Below, piece by piece: positions 8,589 to 16,823 of a DNA stretch of 64,000 nt; the first letter of the stretch is position 1; each line of letters starts with the position of its first letter. Source of the stretch: Armatimonadota bacterium (GTDB lineage Bacteria > Armatimonadota > Fimbriimonadia > Fimbriimonadales > Fimbriimonadaceae); the NCBI GenBank assembly GCA_029781035.1, contig JAKOXK010000030.1, forward strand, positions 1 to 64,000, in the 5' to 3' direction. The position numbers and the translations under genes were made by a program. The notes beneath the pieces were generated by a model, which searched no databases, had not been told where the DNA came from, and was given only the letters and a program-made list of their open reading frames with translations.

Positions 8589-9818
8589 ATGCTCCTCCTT
8601 GCGATGCTCGGTCAGTCCGCAGGCCAAGACATGGCGAAGCCGTTTGCGGTCACCCAGCCCATTCGGCTCGCGATCACGCCGGACCTGGACGGCAAGATCG
8701 CCAGCGAGGAGTGGGACGTGCTCTCTACCACGGACACGTTCAAGTCCTACTTCGAGTGGGAGCCGGAGAAGATCTATTGGGCCGCCCAGGCTCCTGCGGG
8801 CCAAGACGTTGTTCTCAGCCTTGACGAAAAGGCGGACGGGTGGTTGATCGGGAACGACAACTACGAGTTCCGTGTCTCGTTCAATGACGGACAACCGACA
8901 CTCAGCGTGCGCCGGTTGGACGCCACAGATCCGGCAGGGCCGCGCTGGATCGATGCGAACATGTTGCACGAAGCCGTGAAAATGGCCGTCTCGAAGACGG
9001 ACACGGGTTGGTCGCTCGAAGCTTCTTATACGCCGCCGGCAACCGTCGCGCCAACGACAGGGACTAAGCTTGGCGTGCGTGTCGACACGGTTCCGGCTGG
9101 CAGCGACATCGGTGACGCCTATCTGCCTCGATCGCTTTCCTTCGTGACGCTCGCCTTTGACTACGGCCAAAACCTGCCCACGGGCTTCAGCTGGAAACCG
9201 GACTTCCTTGTGCGGCGTGTCCCGGTGGAAGACACCTTCAAAGTGAAATACGGATTCAAGCGGGACGCTCCGGTCGAGTTCAAGCAGATCGAGTACCGGC
9301 CAGAGGGCTATGCGAAGGGCGTCATGGCTGAAGGAACGCGGCCGTTCCCGCTGTGGGACAAAAAGGGCCGTTGCGGCGAGGAGTACACGACCTCGCTTGG
9401 CAAAGACGCGAGTCTTGGATACCGGGTCTTGCGGGCGACGCTGAAGAACGCAGACGGAAGCGAGACCGTCTTGCGGTCCAGCTTTCGAGTCGCCGAGCTG
9501 TTGGACTTCGATGTGAACCTGCCCAAATCCCTCGACATGAGTTCGGACGCCAGGATCGTTCGCGGAAGCGTGGCCCTTCGTTCGAACGGACTGGGCCGCA
9601 TTACCGGACAATTCGAACTCAAGGTTCCCGGCGAATGGACGATCACCAGGGGCAAGGACACGAAGTTCACGATCTACCACAGTCGAGGGGTCTCGAGCAT
9701 TCCAGTCGAGATCATCGTGCCCAAAGACACCGTCGGTGTGTTCCCTCTGACGTTCACGGCGACCATAGGTGAAAAGGTCATCACAAAGACTCTTTTCATT
9801 CCGGTCGGCCAGCCGTGA
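8589..9818 (+). CDS. Secreted CBM9/DOMON-like protein
   Basis: Protein of 409 aa from ATG 8589 with a short signal peptide (MLLLAMLGQSAGQ). Residues 20-190 resemble a family 9 carbohydrate-binding (DOMON-like) module: TPDLDGKIASEEWD opening, IYWAAQAPAGQDVVLSLD, GWLIGNDNYEFRVSF, TDTGWSLEASYTPPA and a closing strand with lysine/aspartate-rich loops. The C-terminal 200 residues are beta-sandwich-like. Related modules bind sugars or haem at the cell surface; the ligand is not deducible. Its stop overlaps the next gene's GTG by 4 bp, so the two are translationally coupled. Confidence 0.7.
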   Translation: MLLLAMLGQSAGQDMAKPFAVTQPIRLAITPDLDGKIASEEWDVLSTTDTFKSYFEWEPEKIYWAAQAPAGQDVVLSLDEKADGWLIGNDNYEFRVSFNDGQPTLSVRRLDATDPAGPRWIDANMLHEAVKMAVSKTDTGWSLEASYTPPATVAPTTGTKLGVRVDTVPAGSDIGDAYLPRSLSFVTLAFDYGQNLPTGFSWKPDFLVRRVPVEDTFKVKYGFKRDAPVEFKQIEYRPEGYAKGVMAEGTRPFPLWDKKGRCGEEYTTSLGKDASLGYRVLRATLKNADGSETVLRSSFRVAELLDFDVNLPKSLDMSSDARIVRGSVALRSNGLGRITGQFELKVPGEWTITRGKDTKFTIYHSRGVSSIPVEIIVPKDTVGVFPLTFTATIGEKVITKTLFIPVGQP

Positions 9819-10573
9819 GGGCTGATCCACGCAATCAGTTTGGGCGTGAGGCAGAGAAGTACCTCACGTCGGCCATCCATGCGGACTCGGAGGCGCTTGC
9901 CAGTCTGATCGAGTTAGTCCGGCCGAACGGAGGCTTCGTTGCGGACATAGGCACGGGCGCCGGGCACATGGCCTTTGCCTTAGCGCCTTTTGTGGAGCGA
10001 GTGACCGCGGTGGATCCAACCCAGCGGATGTTGGACGTGACGGCCAAGGAAGCGCGCCGTCGCGGCCTTGGGAACATCGAGACTCAGCTCGCACACGGGG
10101 AGAAGATGCCGTTCAGGGACGGGGAGTTGGATGGAGTTTCAACTCGGATCGCAGCCCATCATTTTGACGACGTCGAAGCGTTCTTATGTGAGGTAGAGAG
10201 GGTGTTGAAGCCAAGTGGGTGGTTCCTTCTGGTGGACAGCGTCTCTCCGGAGGACGACGAGGCCGACCCCGCCCTCAACGTCATCGAGCGGATTCGCGAC
10301 CCCTCGCACAACCGGAACTTGAGAACAAGCGAGTGGTGCCGCTTAGTCAGGAAACACGGTTTGGACGTCGAGGCCGTGTCGAGCCGGTTCAAGCGGCTCG
10401 ACATTCAGGACTGGATGGACCGGATGTCCGTGTCGAAAGCTCACCAGAAATGGTTGCGTGAGCTCATCGTCCACAGCTCAGGATCCTTGCGCGAGTACCT
10501 GCAGCCAACGGACGACAGCTTCTGTCTGATGGAGGCGACGATCTTGGCCCGGAAGCGAACTGATCCCGCGTAA
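9815..10573 (+). CDS. Class I SAM-dependent methyltransferase (UbiE/MenG-like)
   Basis: Cytoplasmic Rossmann-fold methyltransferase of 252 aa. Motif I is VADIGTGAGHMAFAL (about residues 43-57), motif II VTAVDPTQRML, motif III region ETQLAHGEKMPFRDGELDGV, and motif IV LCEVERVLKPSGWFLLVDS, as in the UbiE/Methyltransf_11 family. The substrate is not predictable; quinone- and small-molecule-methylating relatives exist. Start GTG 9815 overlaps the stop of the previous gene (GTGA). Confidence 0.88.
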   Translation: MRADPRNQFGREAEKYLTSAIHADSEALASLIELVRPNGGFVADIGTGAGHMAFALAPFVERVTAVDPTQRMLDVTAKEARRRGLGNIETQLAHGEKMPFRDGELDGVSTRIAAHHFDDVEAFLCEVERVLKPSGWFLLVDSVSPEDDEADPALNVIERIRDPSHNRNLRTSEWCRLVRKHGLDVEAVSSRFKRLDIQDWMDRMSVSKAHQKWLRELIVHSSGSLREYLQPTDDSFCLMEATILARKRTDPA

Positions 10574-10601
10574 CGTCCAGAGACATTGGAGACTCAGCGA
10601 G

Positions 10602-11366
10602 TTGGCACTCCTTACGTCCGTCATCGTCCCGCTCGTGACGCCGTTCACGGACGACACTTCGGCTCTCAGCGAGATTCGCTTCGCCAGACTCGTGGCCTTT
10701 CACCGAGAGCTGGGAGCAGGCGGTTTCATCGTCGGTACCGAAGCTGGCGAAGTGTTCTCATTGAGTCTGTCGGAGCGCAAGCAGATCCTCGAATGGGCGA
10801 TCCGCGAGTCGCACGGCTTGACCCTTTTTGTCAATGTGACGGCGATGACGACGTCGGCCACGATCGATCTGGCCCAACACGCCGAGCGACACGGGGCCAA
10901 AGGCGCCGTGTTCGCCGTGCCGCCCCACGCCGTCCTCGACGACCAAGAGATCCAGGGCTATGTCACTGCGGTTCGGCGGCATGCCAACTTGCCCTGTGCC
11001 TTCTTGGGGCCTAAGGTGGTTGCTGAAGACAGTCTGGCCCTCTTCGACGTCAAGACCCTTGAACAAGTGGGGATGGGCTCACTGGCCTTTTTCAGGAGCC
11101 ACGTTGCCGAAGAGTTCGCGACAGCGAACGAGATGGTTTCCCCGCTCGGCATCTTCGGGGCCGATTGGGCTCGAAAGATCTCCGCTGCCTGGCCCCAGCA
11201 TGAGGAGCCGGTTCGACAGCTTCTCCAGCTCGCTCGGACTCACCGCGTTGGCAAAGCCCTGCTCCAGATGCGGTCGCTGGATGTGGGGCCACCGCGCGGG
11301 CCTGTCCAGGAACTGCACGGCAAGCAGCTCGAGACGTTGGAGAAGGTCGTTACGAGTCTGATTTAG
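10602..11366 (+). CDS. DapA/N-acetylneuraminate lyase superfamily protein, probably not a canonical aldolase
   Basis: TIM-barrel protein of the dihydrodipicolinate synthase superfamily: VIVPLVTPFTDD at the N-terminus, GGFIVGTEAGE in place of GGTTGE, and LSLSERKQILEWA. It starts at TTG 10602 with GGAG 10 nt upstream. It is short (254 against about 290 aa). Where the family has the YNxP tyrosine and the Schiff-base lysine in GxKE, this protein has LPCAFLGPKVV and VGMGSLAFFRSH. The second substrate-binding threonine is Glu. It may have lost aldolase chemistry or changed reaction. It overlaps the convergent gene by 17 bp. Confidence 0.72.
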   Translation: MALLTSVIVPLVTPFTDDTSALSEIRFARLVAFHRELGAGGFIVGTEAGEVFSLSLSERKQILEWAIRESHGLTLFVNVTAMTTSATIDLAQHAERHGAKGAVFAVPPHAVLDDQEIQGYVTAVRRHANLPCAFLGPKVVAEDSLALFDVKTLEQVGMGSLAFFRSHVAEEFATANEMVSPLGIFGADWARKISAAWPQHEEPVRQLLQLARTHRVGKALLQMRSLDVGPPRGPVQELHGKQLETLEKVVTSLI

Positions 11367-12228
11367 CCGCAGACCTTTTTCGGACCAACTTGACCGTGGT
11401 CACCCCTGCCTTGGTTGCTGTCTCGGAGACAACAAAGGTGTCGCCGTGCTCGTCGACCTCGATGGGCAAGCGAGCAGCACTGTGGGCAAAGAGCCGTTCA
11501 GCCGCCTGGCGCATTAGGGAAGTCACGAGCACTTCTTCGTCCGGCTCTTGCAGGTTGGTGAGCATCTCCGGTCTCCCGACTTTGCGAAGGCCCAGGGTCT
11601 GACACTCGAAGCCTTGGCCCTGACGGCGCCAGACGACACGGACTTGGAGGTCGAAGCGCTCGGCATCGTTGTTCCGAGTCAGGGCTTGGCCGAGCTCTTC
11701 GGGCGTGTAGAAGACCTCGCTGACGGTGTCGAAGATGAGCGTCCCCCGCAGGAGGCGGCACATGGCGGCGGCCAGGTGAGTCATGAACTGCAGGTGACGG
11801 TGGTCGGGCAACGGGACATGGCTGACGAACCGAAGCTTGGCGAATGTCGTGCTCTCAGCAAGGGCCTGCAGGGCTTCTGCACTCGGGACGGCGTCGGAAT
11901 CGAACAAATCGGGACGGAACGCTTGGGGGTTCTTCTCGCGCTTGGCTAGGGCGATGTGCAGCCTTATGTCCGTGAAAAGGGCGCCTTCACGCTGTGTGAT
12001 CGCCGCTTTGTGCGGGCGGTTGTGGGGGTTCTTGGCGATCATGTAATCCATGATCGCTTGCGTCTGAGGGAGGCGACTGGCCGTAGAGTACACCCAGAAC
12101 TCGGTGAGAGACAGGTAGCCGGCTTGACGTCTTCCGTTGAGATAGCGCCAAGCGAGAACGCCCATGAAAAGGGTGACGAACCCGCCAAGGACGATCCAGC
12201 CGACTATGGCCCAAACCCCGAGAGCCAC
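11350..12228 (-). CDS. Membrane-anchored protein of unknown function
   Basis: Not recognised. The start is placed at GTG 12228 rather than 12315 because upstream residues belong to the overlapping zinc-ribbon gene in another frame and the product then begins with a membrane helix (ALGVWAIVGWIVLGGFVTLFMGVLAW). The remaining 265 residues are cytoplasmic-looking alpha/beta: FWVYSTASRLPQTQAIMDYM, VSEVFYTPEELGQALTR, a Cys-containing strand ECQTLGLRKVG and FVVSETATKAGVTTVKLV at the end. The gene overlaps the upstream gene by 25 bp, suggesting coupled translation. Confidence 0.62.
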   Translation of the reverse strand: MALGVWAIVGWIVLGGFVTLFMGVLAWRYLNGRRQAGYLSLTEFWVYSTASRLPQTQAIMDYMIAKNPHNRPHKAAITQREGALFTDIRLHIALAKREKNPQAFRPDLFDSDAVPSAEALQALAESTTFAKLRFVSHVPLPDHRHLQFMTHLAAAMCRLLRGTLIFDTVSEVFYTPEELGQALTRNNDAERFDLQVRVVWRRQGQGFECQTLGLRKVGRPEMLTNLQEPDEEVLVTSLMRQAAERLFAHSAARLPIEVDEHGDTFVVSETATKAGVTTVKLVRKRSAAKSDS

Positions 12229-12461
12229 TTGTCCGCAAGCTTTCGTTCCTCGTCGTTCAGCAAAGCGTGGCAGATTTTGCACAGCGCAGCTTCGTTCACT
12301 TGAGGATTCCGACACAGTAGACAGCAGTCGCGTCGGCGCGCGTCATGCACCAGGGCCTGCTGGGTAAGTGCGAACGTGAGTTGGTCTCGAGCGATGCCAG
12401 TGGCGTTGACGCGTCTCATCAATGAAGCTGCCTGCCTGATTGTGCCATATACGTCCGACAA
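12204..12461 (-). CDS. Small zinc-ribbon-like protein
   Basis: Product of up to 85 aa with two Cys-pair knuckles, CCLLC and CKIC (DCCLLCRNPQVNEAALCKIC), likely binding zinc, followed by a helix NDEERKLADKWL. The N-terminal half is helical. The ORF begins at TTG 12461; ATG 12419 would give 71 aa. Neither has a strong ribosome site. It overlaps the downstream membrane gene, so the pair probably acts together; function unknown. Confidence 0.55.
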   Translation of the reverse strand: MSDVYGTIRQAASLMRRVNATGIARDQLTFALTQQALVHDARRRDCCLLCRNPQVNEAALCKICHALLNDEERKLADKWLSGFGP

Positions 12462-12681
12462 AATGGAGGCCCTTGATTGCCACTACACTGCGTGCTTGGA
12501 TCTAGAGGACGACTCGTTAGGAGGGAGTGCCAACCTGACAGCCGACAGTCTGGGCCAGCCCGAAGCATGACCAAAAGACAATCTCCGCACTTGCGGAAAC
12601 CATTGAGTAACATCACAAACTTGTCCCCTTACAGACTAAACAAGTAAGAGGACTTCAGTCCTGACTATACAAAAGCAGTCG

Positions 12682-12687
12682 TACACT
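12682..12687 (+). promoter_or_regulatory. Possible -10 hexamer (TACACT)
   Basis: TACACT ends 11 nt before ATG 12699, leaving room for a leader of only a few bases. No Shine-Dalgarno sequence is present. Confidence 0.35.
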
Positions 12688-12698
12688 ACAGATCAAGC

Positions 12699-13277
12699 AT
12701 GAAGCGGAGTCACGGTGACAGGGCGGATAATGGGCCGTCCCAAGACGAGATTCAATGCAAATACGGGTTCCTCAGCTCCACAGCAGGCCTCATCTGCCTA
12801 CCAGTAGCCTCGTTTATGATCTTTGCTTACGCATCCCACTCTCTCGCCGAGGCACTGCCTCAGAATCGAGTCCGATTGAGCAGCCACATCTTTAGTCCCG
12901 CGCTTGGAAGCCACATTCTCAGACCATTGTACCGGACACGAGCCCCAAGATATGTGTTTGTCTACCCTTCCTGCGATTCGTGCTCTTTACGTCGTCCCAG
13001 CGATCACTGTCTGCGCTCCCTCTCGCGGAATCCAGGAGTGACCCTAGTCATACCAGACCGAGATGCCGAACAAGACTTCACGAGAACCGTGGGCCAAAGC
13101 GTGCGCGCCACGGTTATCTCCGCCCAAAGGGCAACCCGCCTATGCAATATATTGGGCGACGCTTCCCTCCTCGCAAGGATAGATCAGAACGGCGATCTCT
13201 GCCAAGCTTGGACATCAAAGGAGGATGTAGAAAGGCAGTGCGAACTTCTCGTCGCACAAAATCCGGCTTTACAGTGA
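12699..13277 (+). CDS. Membrane-anchored thioredoxin-like protein
   Basis: Protein of 192 aa. A hydrophobic segment at about residues 29-50 (AGLICLPVASFMIFAYASHS) anchors an extracytoplasmic domain beginning YVFVYPSCDSCSL, where a strand leads into CxxC as in thioredoxin-like proteins. It continues with a second strand (GVTLVIPDRDAE), a region like the cis-Pro area but without clear proline, and ARIDQNGDLCQAW. A thiol-disulfide role is inferred. The gene ends 40 bp inside the following pilin-like gene. Codon usage and GC are lower than in the surroundings. Homology is suggestive, not certain. Confidence 0.55.
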   Translation: MKRSHGDRADNGPSQDEIQCKYGFLSSTAGLICLPVASFMIFAYASHSLAEALPQNRVRLSSHIFSPALGSHILRPLYRTRAPRYVFVYPSCDSCSLRRPSDHCLRSLSRNPGVTLVIPDRDAEQDFTRTVGQSVRATVISAQRATRLCNILGDASLLARIDQNGDLCQAWTSKEDVERQCELLVAQNPALQ

Positions 13278-13804
13278 TCGAGTTCTTGGTCTCCATTTCG
13301 ATCATTGTCATTATAGCTGCGATCCTGACACCGACGTTCTTATCGGCCAAGAGGTTCGCGAATGAATCGTCGACAAAGACGAGGTTGCACGAATTCCATT
13401 TAGCGCTGATGATGTACCGTCAGGATTGGGACGAAACGGTGTCGTACGGGCCTGTGGATCAAATGGGCCTGCCGGACGCCTATAACCTCCTTCTGACAAA
13501 GCTGTGGCTTCCACAAGGCATGTGGAAGAGCCCATGTGGTGATCACCCAGGAAGGCCCATCCTTCAAATCAACTACGATTATTTTCCTGGGGACGGTGGT
13601 GCGCACTGGACGGATCATGTCGGTATTTACCAAGACAACATGATCCTTATGTGGGACATTAATTGCAACGACCCGTCTCTTGACCTCTACAATAGTTTTG
13701 AGTCCCATCTGGCGATAGGGGTTCTTCTAGGAGGAAACATCGCGGTGCATCGAAAGCCGGGTCGCTACGACGAGGCTTCATGGTGGGCTGACCCAGTTTT
13801 CTGA
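13238..13804 (+). CDS. Prepilin-like protein
   Basis: Pseudopilin of 188 aa. GTG 13238 gives a basic leader MRTSRRTKSG before the prepilin peptidase site G|FTVIE and a hydrophobic helix FLVSISIIVIIAAILTPTF. The ORF-track start at 12980 would bury the leader. AAAGG lies just before the start and GGAGG 13 nt upstream. Residue +5 Glu is kept. The C-terminal H-X9-DG motif of the other two prepilins in the window is absent (HLAIGVLLGGNIAVHRKPG instead). It overlaps the thioredoxin-like gene by 40 bp, implying coupled expression. Confidence 0.78.
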   Translation: MRTSRRTKSGFTVIEFLVSISIIVIIAAILTPTFLSAKRFANESSTKTRLHEFHLALMMYRQDWDETVSYGPVDQMGLPDAYNLLLTKLWLPQGMWKSPCGDHPGRPILQINYDYFPGDGGAHWTDHVGIYQDNMILMWDINCNDPSLDLYNSFESHLAIGVLLGGNIAVHRKPGRYDEASWWADPVF

Positions 13805-13852
13805 AGCCTTCTTTGTGACGAGAAGACTATGTCGAAAGAGTCGAGGACAACA

Positions 13853-14098
13853 ATGAACAAAAAGAAGACGACGCTGTTGCGGCTATTTGCAGTAGCTGCG
13901 GTCTTAGCTGGATCACGAGGGCAGGTGTCTGCGGTCGACACAATCTGCGTAAGTTGTGGGCCACTTCAGGCTTGCCTGCGGTGGGGTGCTGCAATTGCTC
14001 AAAGGCAGTGGTGCGGCGCCACCGATCATGATCTGCCCCAAGCGTGCACCGATTACTACAAGCAGCGGTTTGCATGTTTGGAGGGTGGACTAGGCTGA
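13853..14098 (+). CDS. Small secreted cysteine-rich protein
   Basis: 81 aa from ATG 13853 (GAGG 6 nt upstream). A signal peptide (MNKKKTTLLRLFAVAAVLAG, cleavage probably near VSA) precedes a mature part of about 53 residues with six cysteines (TICVSCGPLQAC, QWCG, QACTDYY, FACLEG), likely disulfide-bonded and a plausible client of the thioredoxin-like protein encoded upstream. Family unknown. Other readings: toxin-like peptide, minor pilus component, secreted binding protein. Confidence 0.58.
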   Translation: MNKKKTTLLRLFAVAAVLAGSRGQVSAVDTICVSCGPLQACLRWGAAIAQRQWCGATDHDLPQACTDYYKQRFACLEGGLG

Positions 14099-14138
14099 AA
14101 GGTGACGGGCGATTACAAGTTAGGATTCACTTGTACAA

Positions 14139-14795
14139 ATGACTACTGTTATTAGTGTTTGGCGACGGCATCGTCTGATCATTGTAATCTTCGCTGTAGC
14201 GGCGGCACTCCTGGTGGCGGTTTGGCGAGTGGTCTCTCGACCATCACTAGAGTCTACGGGCCGGCGGGCACTGGATTGCTTGGCAGCTGGAGACGCTGCA
14301 TGTCTGTACAATCTGACAACAGCTGACGAGAGAGCGGCGTACGCGCTCTCGCCCGATAAGCTGGATCGTCTGCTGAAAGAATATGTTTTGCCTACGTCCA
14401 GGCCAGTTGAAAGGAGTGGTGTGACCTTTGACGGGCTTGCGAATTCTGCGTCGTTGATTTGTAGGGAAGAGTGGCTGGGTAAGAGCGGTAAGCGACAGGG
14501 GGTGGGTGTCTTTGTGGCGAAGACGGACGAGGGCATCAAATGTCCGTACTTGGTCGGTGGTCTGCTGTTGGCTACGGCCGTCTATGAGAGAAGTGAGCCG
14601 ACATCGGGTGTGAAGGCTATGGACAAGCTCCTGGCTTGGCGGGACGCGGCAGTGAGGGACAAGTCGAAATTGGAGGGACTGGGTGTTGATGGGATTTACA
14701 GAAGCTCCGATGAGGGGCTTATTAGGTGGGATGATTGGATTGCGAACTGCAATAGCCGCATCGAGGGTCTCCGTAGTAAGGTCAGTTCGAAGTAA
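14139..14795 (+). CDS. Membrane-anchored protein of unknown function
   Basis: 218 aa from ATG 14139. A basic start and one membrane helix (LIIVIFAVAAALLVAVWRVV, about residues 13-32) anchor an extracytoplasmic domain with four cysteines (LDCLAAGDAACLYN, ICREEW, KCPYLVG). The fold resembles small exported accumulation or SnoaL-like domains (GRRALDCLAAGDAACLYNLT), but this is an impression only. It closes the low-GC thioredoxin/pilin/Cys-rich cluster. TAGGAT at 14121-14126 could be its own -10 element. Confidence 0.58.
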   Translation: MTTVISVWRRHRLIIVIFAVAAALLVAVWRVVSRPSLESTGRRALDCLAAGDAACLYNLTTADERAAYALSPDKLDRLLKEYVLPTSRPVERSGVTFDGLANSASLICREEWLGKSGKRQGVGVFVAKTDEGIKCPYLVGGLLLATAVYERSEPTSGVKAMDKLLAWRDAAVRDKSKLEGLGVDGIYRSSDEGLIRWDDWIANCNSRIEGLRSKVSSK

Positions 14796-14949
14796 TTGGG
14801 AAGTTGGGGGATGATGCGTTCAGTCGAGGTACGTTGGAAATCAGGTGCCGTGGATTTGCTTTAACCAATGGGTGAAGGACCCTATTAAGGTTAGGGTTTA
14901 GCGTTGGCACGGCCTCGACGGTCTGGGGCGAGGGTAACCTCGGTCGTCC

Positions 14950-15726
14950 ATGACGATCGCGACGTTCAATGTGAATTCAGTGCGCGCACGGCTGCCAGTC
15001 CTCACCGAATGGCTGAAGTCAGTAGAGCCGGACGTGGTAGCGCTTCAGGAGACCAAGGTTGAGGATGACAAGTTTCCGAGGGAGGAACTGCAAGCCTGTG
15101 GTTACCAACTCGCTGTCCACGGGCAGCAGAAGTACAACGGCGTCGCCCTGCTCTCGCGGCGACCGATCGAAGACGTCGCGATGGGCTTTGGCGACCCCGA
15201 GTTTCCCGAGGATTGCCGGATCATCCGGGGGCGCATCGGAGGTGTGCTCGTCATCAACACCTACGTTCCAAACGGGTCTTCTGTGGGCAGCGAGAAGTAC
15301 GCCTACAAGCTGCGATGGTTTGAGCGCTTCGGACGTCTGGTGACGGATCTGGCCCGTCCAGACGACAAGGTGGTCTGGCTGGGGGACATGAACGTGGCTC
15401 CGACGGACGACGACGTCTTCGAACCGGAGAACAAGGAGCGGTCGGTGTGCTTCACGGCCGAAGAGAAGGCTGCACTCGAGGCGGTGAAATCGTGGGGTTG
15501 GACGGACGCGTTCCGCCTGTTCACTCAGGGCTCCGGGCACTATTCATATTGGGAGTTTGTCATCCCCAACGGCTTCAAGCGGAACCTTGGTTGGCGGATC
15601 GACCATATCTACGCTTCGCCTGGTCTTGTGGGTTCGTGCAGGGCTTGCGTGATCGACAAAGAGCCCCGCAGCTGGGAGCGCCCCAGCGACCACACGCCGG
15701 TCTTGGCTGAGTTCGCGGTCAGTTGA
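14950..15726 (+). CDS. xth: Exodeoxyribonuclease III (AP endonuclease)
   Basis: Cytoplasmic base-excision-repair enzyme that incises abasic sites and removes 3' blocking groups. All EEP-superfamily motifs are visible: ATFNVNSVRARL, ALQETKVED (metal-binding Glu), GVALLSRRP, VINTYVPNGS, WLGDMNVAPTDDDV (catalytic Asp/Asn), WRIDHIYAS and the terminal PSDHTPVLAEF (catalytic Asp-His). Its 258 aa is the normal length. It starts at ATG 14950; a CGAGG-GTAA-CCTCG hairpin lies 9 nt upstream, and no neighbouring repair gene is seen. Confidence 0.96.
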   Translation: MTIATFNVNSVRARLPVLTEWLKSVEPDVVALQETKVEDDKFPREELQACGYQLAVHGQQKYNGVALLSRRPIEDVAMGFGDPEFPEDCRIIRGRIGGVLVINTYVPNGSSVGSEKYAYKLRWFERFGRLVTDLARPDDKVVWLGDMNVAPTDDDVFEPENKERSVCFTAEEKAALEAVKSWGWTDAFRLFTQGSGHYSYWEFVIPNGFKRNLGWRIDHIYASPGLVGSCRACVIDKEPRSWERPSDHTPVLAEFAVS

Positions 15727-16028
15727 CCCTAAAGGGATCCGAGGAATGACGTCCGTGCATGTCAAGGTGCGTGCCGACCATGAACGGGTGGCGGGCGCCT
15801 TTCATGAGGGAGACCGTGGGACTGCGATCACAAGCCTTCGAGGATCCCGGCACGGCTCCGACACCCGACTGGCGACTGCCTCGCCATGGATCGCATGTCT
15901 GCCGTCGAGGATCGATCTCCTCCGCCAGGCGTGGAGTCTCCTCACCCTGGATAGATGCAACGTGAACGGACCTAAGACGTGTGCGGAGTCAGCTTGCCAC
16001 TTAGTTCGAGTTCATGGTGATGGCCGAG
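15727..16028. other. Gene-free interval
   Basis: About 300 bases in which neither strand shows a protein-like frame, an RNA gene or a clear terminator. The ORFs at 15746 and 15759 have random-looking composition. Confidence 0.45.
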
Positions 16029-16034
16029 TAAGAT
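16029..16034 (+). promoter_or_regulatory. Possible -10 hexamer (TAAGAT)
   Basis: TAAGAT ends 6 nt before ATG 16041, which has no Shine-Dalgarno sequence; compatible with a leaderless mRNA. Confidence 0.4.
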
Positions 16035-16040
16035 GCCTCC

Positions 16041-16808
16041 ATGCTCACCACGTTAGTGCTTGGAGCTATGCAAGGCGGGGTCGTTTTCGCCGACGGGTTT
16101 GAGAGCGGGAAGCTCGACGGATGGGGCGACAACCGCGGCACCATCGAGATCACAGAGCAAGACCCCTACGAGGGGAAGAAGTGCGTCCAGTTCACAGGCG
16201 AAGTCGGCACCAGGGAGGGCGCGCACCTCGTCCACTGGTTCATGCCCGGCACCGACGAGGTCGCGGTCAAGTGGGCGGTGAAGTTCGCCGACGACTTCGA
16301 CCAAGGCGATTTCATGCACCTTTGTGCGGTCGGTGGCAACCGCACCGACAACAAGTGGTCGAGCATGGGCCAAGCGGGGAAGAAGCCGACCGGCACTGAC
16401 TTTTTCGTCACCAACCTGGAGCCGTGGAGCGACTATGGGCGCAACCCGAAGCCCGGGCGGCTGATGTTCTACTCCTATTGGCCTGACATGAAGAAGTCCG
16501 GCGACGGGATGTACTGGGGCAACAACCTCCTGAGCGACCCACCGATCATCGTCCCGCGGGGCAAGTGGATGGTGATGTCGATGTGGGTCAAGCTCAACGC
16601 GCCCGGCAAGAGCGACGGCGAGCAGGCCTTTTGGATGGACGGAAAGCTCGGCGGGCACTGGCAGGGGATTCGATTCCGCGACAGCGACGTGCTCCGGCTC
16701 AACTCCCTTTCCCTGGACCTCTACTTGCACGATTCGAAGAAGATCAACGTCTGCTGGTTTGACGATGTGGTGGTCTCGAGACAGAAGTTCGAGTGGATGA
16801 AGCTGTGA
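16041..16808 (+). CDS. Secreted polysaccharide lyase-like / concanavalin-fold protein
   Basis: 255 aa with a short signal (MLTTLVLGAMQGGVVFA). The mature part starts DGFESGKLDGW and continues with jelly-roll strands: KWAVKFADDFDQGDFMHLCAVGG, YWPDMKKSGDGMYWGN, PRGKWMVMSMWVKLNAPG, FWMDGKLGGHWQGIRFR and FDDVVVS. This layout matches heparin lyase I/PL14-like and related glucan-binding exported proteins, whose final strand carries a WFDDV motif. It probably binds or cleaves an acidic or neutral polysaccharide outside the cell; catalytic residues cannot be assigned from sequence alone. Confidence 0.66.
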   Translation: MLTTLVLGAMQGGVVFADGFESGKLDGWGDNRGTIEITEQDPYEGKKCVQFTGEVGTREGAHLVHWFMPGTDEVAVKWAVKFADDFDQGDFMHLCAVGGNRTDNKWSSMGQAGKKPTGTDFFVTNLEPWSDYGRNPKPGRLMFYSYWPDMKKSGDGMYWGNNLLSDPPIIVPRGKWMVMSMWVKLNAPGKSDGEQAFWMDGKLGGHWQGIRFRDSDVLRLNSLSLDLYLHDSKKINVCWFDDVVVSRQKFEWMKL

Positions 16809-16823
16809 CCACGCCCCAGGAAC

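Noticed and set aside
8568-9830. 420-aa open frame on the minus strand
   Set aside because: It mirrors the CBM9-like gene; its translation is Arg/His/Val-rich without motifs, a usual artefact of antisense frames at high GC.
16053-16730. 225-aa minus-strand ORF
   Set aside because: Antisense of the lyase-like gene with no motifs.
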